This document shows positions 60,967-61,360 of a stretch of DNA of 61,360 nt, in pieces; position 1 is the first letter of the stretch, and each line of letters begins with the position of its first letter. This DNA is from CAZOEL01 sp964578835 (GTDB taxonomy: Bacteria > Desulfobacterota > Syntrophobacteria > Syntrophobacterales > Syntrophobacteraceae). The stretch is from positions 1 through 61,360 of the forward strand of contig CAZOEL010000039.1 in NCBI GenBank assembly GCA_964578835.1, written 5' to 3'. The translations under genes and the position numbers were made by a program. The notes beneath the pieces were generated by a model, which did no database searches, was not told the DNA's origin, and saw nothing but the letters and a program-made list of their open reading frames with translations.

Positions 60967-61132
60967 GCAATAACGCAAAAGTCACCTTTTCTTTAGACCA
61001 CGAAAAACACGAAAGGCACGAAATTTCATAAAGCGGAATGCCTCTCTTTCCAATTGTTGATCATACTTTTCGTGTCTTTCGTGTTTTTCGTGGTTCAAAA
61101 AGGGCTCAGCCGGGTGAGTTTTGCGCTATTGC
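60967..61132. mobile_element. MITE I, intact, with 8-bp target duplication
   Basis: 166 bp. Terminal inverted repeats GCAATAACGCAAAAGTCACC (60967-60986) and its mirror to 61132 match 18 of 20. The direct repeat GAAAACAG flanks both sides (60959-60966 and 61133-61140). Inside is a long inverted pair, ACCACGAAAAACACGAAAGG (60997 onward) mirrored to 61094. The left duplication shares the last base of the MBL stop codon. No coding capacity. Confidence 0.85.
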
Positions 61133-61231
61133 GAAAACAGGCTGGACGAACTCCCCATTCCGGTCTTTCATCCATGATTCGCCTGGCAATTCTTGATTGA
61201 ATCCAAGTGGCTTTTCAATTTTAAAAGTTAT

Positions 61232-61320
61232 GTTGGCGCGCATAAGGATTGGGATACGCCACCCGATCGTGCTGAGGTATCGAAGCATGATCGGGGATGT
61301 TCGCCCTTCGATACCTCTCA
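61232..61320. mobile_element. MITE G, truncated copy
   Basis: GTTGGCGCGCATAAGG (61232 onward), GATCGTGCTGAGGTATCGAA and the ATGATCGGGGATGTTCGCCC core match the intact element at 16657-16780 in inverted orientation until CGATACCTC (about 61317), where similarity ends, so the other terminal repeat is missing. It is not flanked by a matching duplication. Confidence 0.75.
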
Positions 61321-61360
61321 AGAAACAGCTTTTGTGGATAAATAAAATCAATGACTTATG

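Noticed and set aside
1..61360. tRNA, rRNA or other structured RNA genes
   Set aside because: Reading both strands by eye I found no cloverleaf with a CCA end or rRNA segment; a covariance-model search would be needed for weaker RNA families.

Overview
The window is chromosomal DNA from a Gram-negative, moderately GC-rich bacterium, most likely a Desulfobacterota (former Deltaproteobacteria) member of the syntrophic or sulfate-reducing type. This rests on gene content only: a GcdH-type glutaryl-CoA dehydrogenase, sigma-54 activators, many HisKA hybrid kinases with an AHDFNN H-box, a MucR-like regulator with a TANHLKSH finger, a stand-alone AmmeMemoRadiSam radical SAM enzyme, and very many miniature palindromic elements. 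I see no rRNA, tRNA, CRISPR array, prophage or intact transposase.

Layout. 1-6.7 kb: end of a small lipoprotein gene, a DUF350 membrane protein, then a 1445-residue secreted protein of 11 near-identical carboxypeptidase-regulatory-like repeats plus a Calx-beta domain. 6.8-18 kb: a catabolic island with a four-gene 2-oxoacid dehydrogenase complex (E1 alpha, E1 beta, E2, E3) on the minus strand, a class III aminotransferase and an ALDH7-type semialdehyde dehydrogenase on the plus strand, glutaryl-CoA dehydrogenase on the minus strand and an M42 aminopeptidase. Together these could carry lysine through aminoadipate semialdehyde, aminoadipate, 2-oxoadipate and glutaryl-CoA to crotonyl-CoA. 18-30 kb: a hybrid kinase, a PilZ protein, a GH13 enzyme, a SNF2/RapA-like ATPase translationally coupled to a zinc-ribbon coiled-coil protein, a DUF985 cupin, and a sigma-54 activator followed by a Cys-rich protein and a methyltransferase-like protein. 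30-38.8 kb: MucR-like regulator, a second Cys-rich protein, AmrS, a methyltransferase, IlvD, an SDR, a dienelactone hydrolase, an Nfu-type protein and a RidA-like protein. 38.8-44.7 kb: a housekeeping operon xseA-xseB-ispA-dxs-tlyA-rlmH with overlapping ends. 44.8-48.6 kb: two orphan OppB/OppC-type permeases, a DJ-1/PfpI protein and a tiny Cys-rich protein. 49-61 kb: a signalling operon with a CheD-HDOD fusion, CheR, a 1164-residue hybrid kinase, a REC-DHp protein without an ATPase domain, an NtrC-type regulator, then a second hybrid kinase and an MBL-fold protein.

The most unusual points are: (1) the CheD-HDOD / CheR / hybrid-kinase operon with no chemoreceptor or CheA nearby, whose kinase linker carries heptad-spaced Gln/Glu pairs; (2) the ATGA-coupled SNF2 plus zinc-ribbon pair; (3) the apparently complete lysine-to-crotonyl-CoA module; (4) at least nine MITE-like elements, several with terminal inverted repeats and recognisable target duplications, of at least five families, without any transposase in the window.
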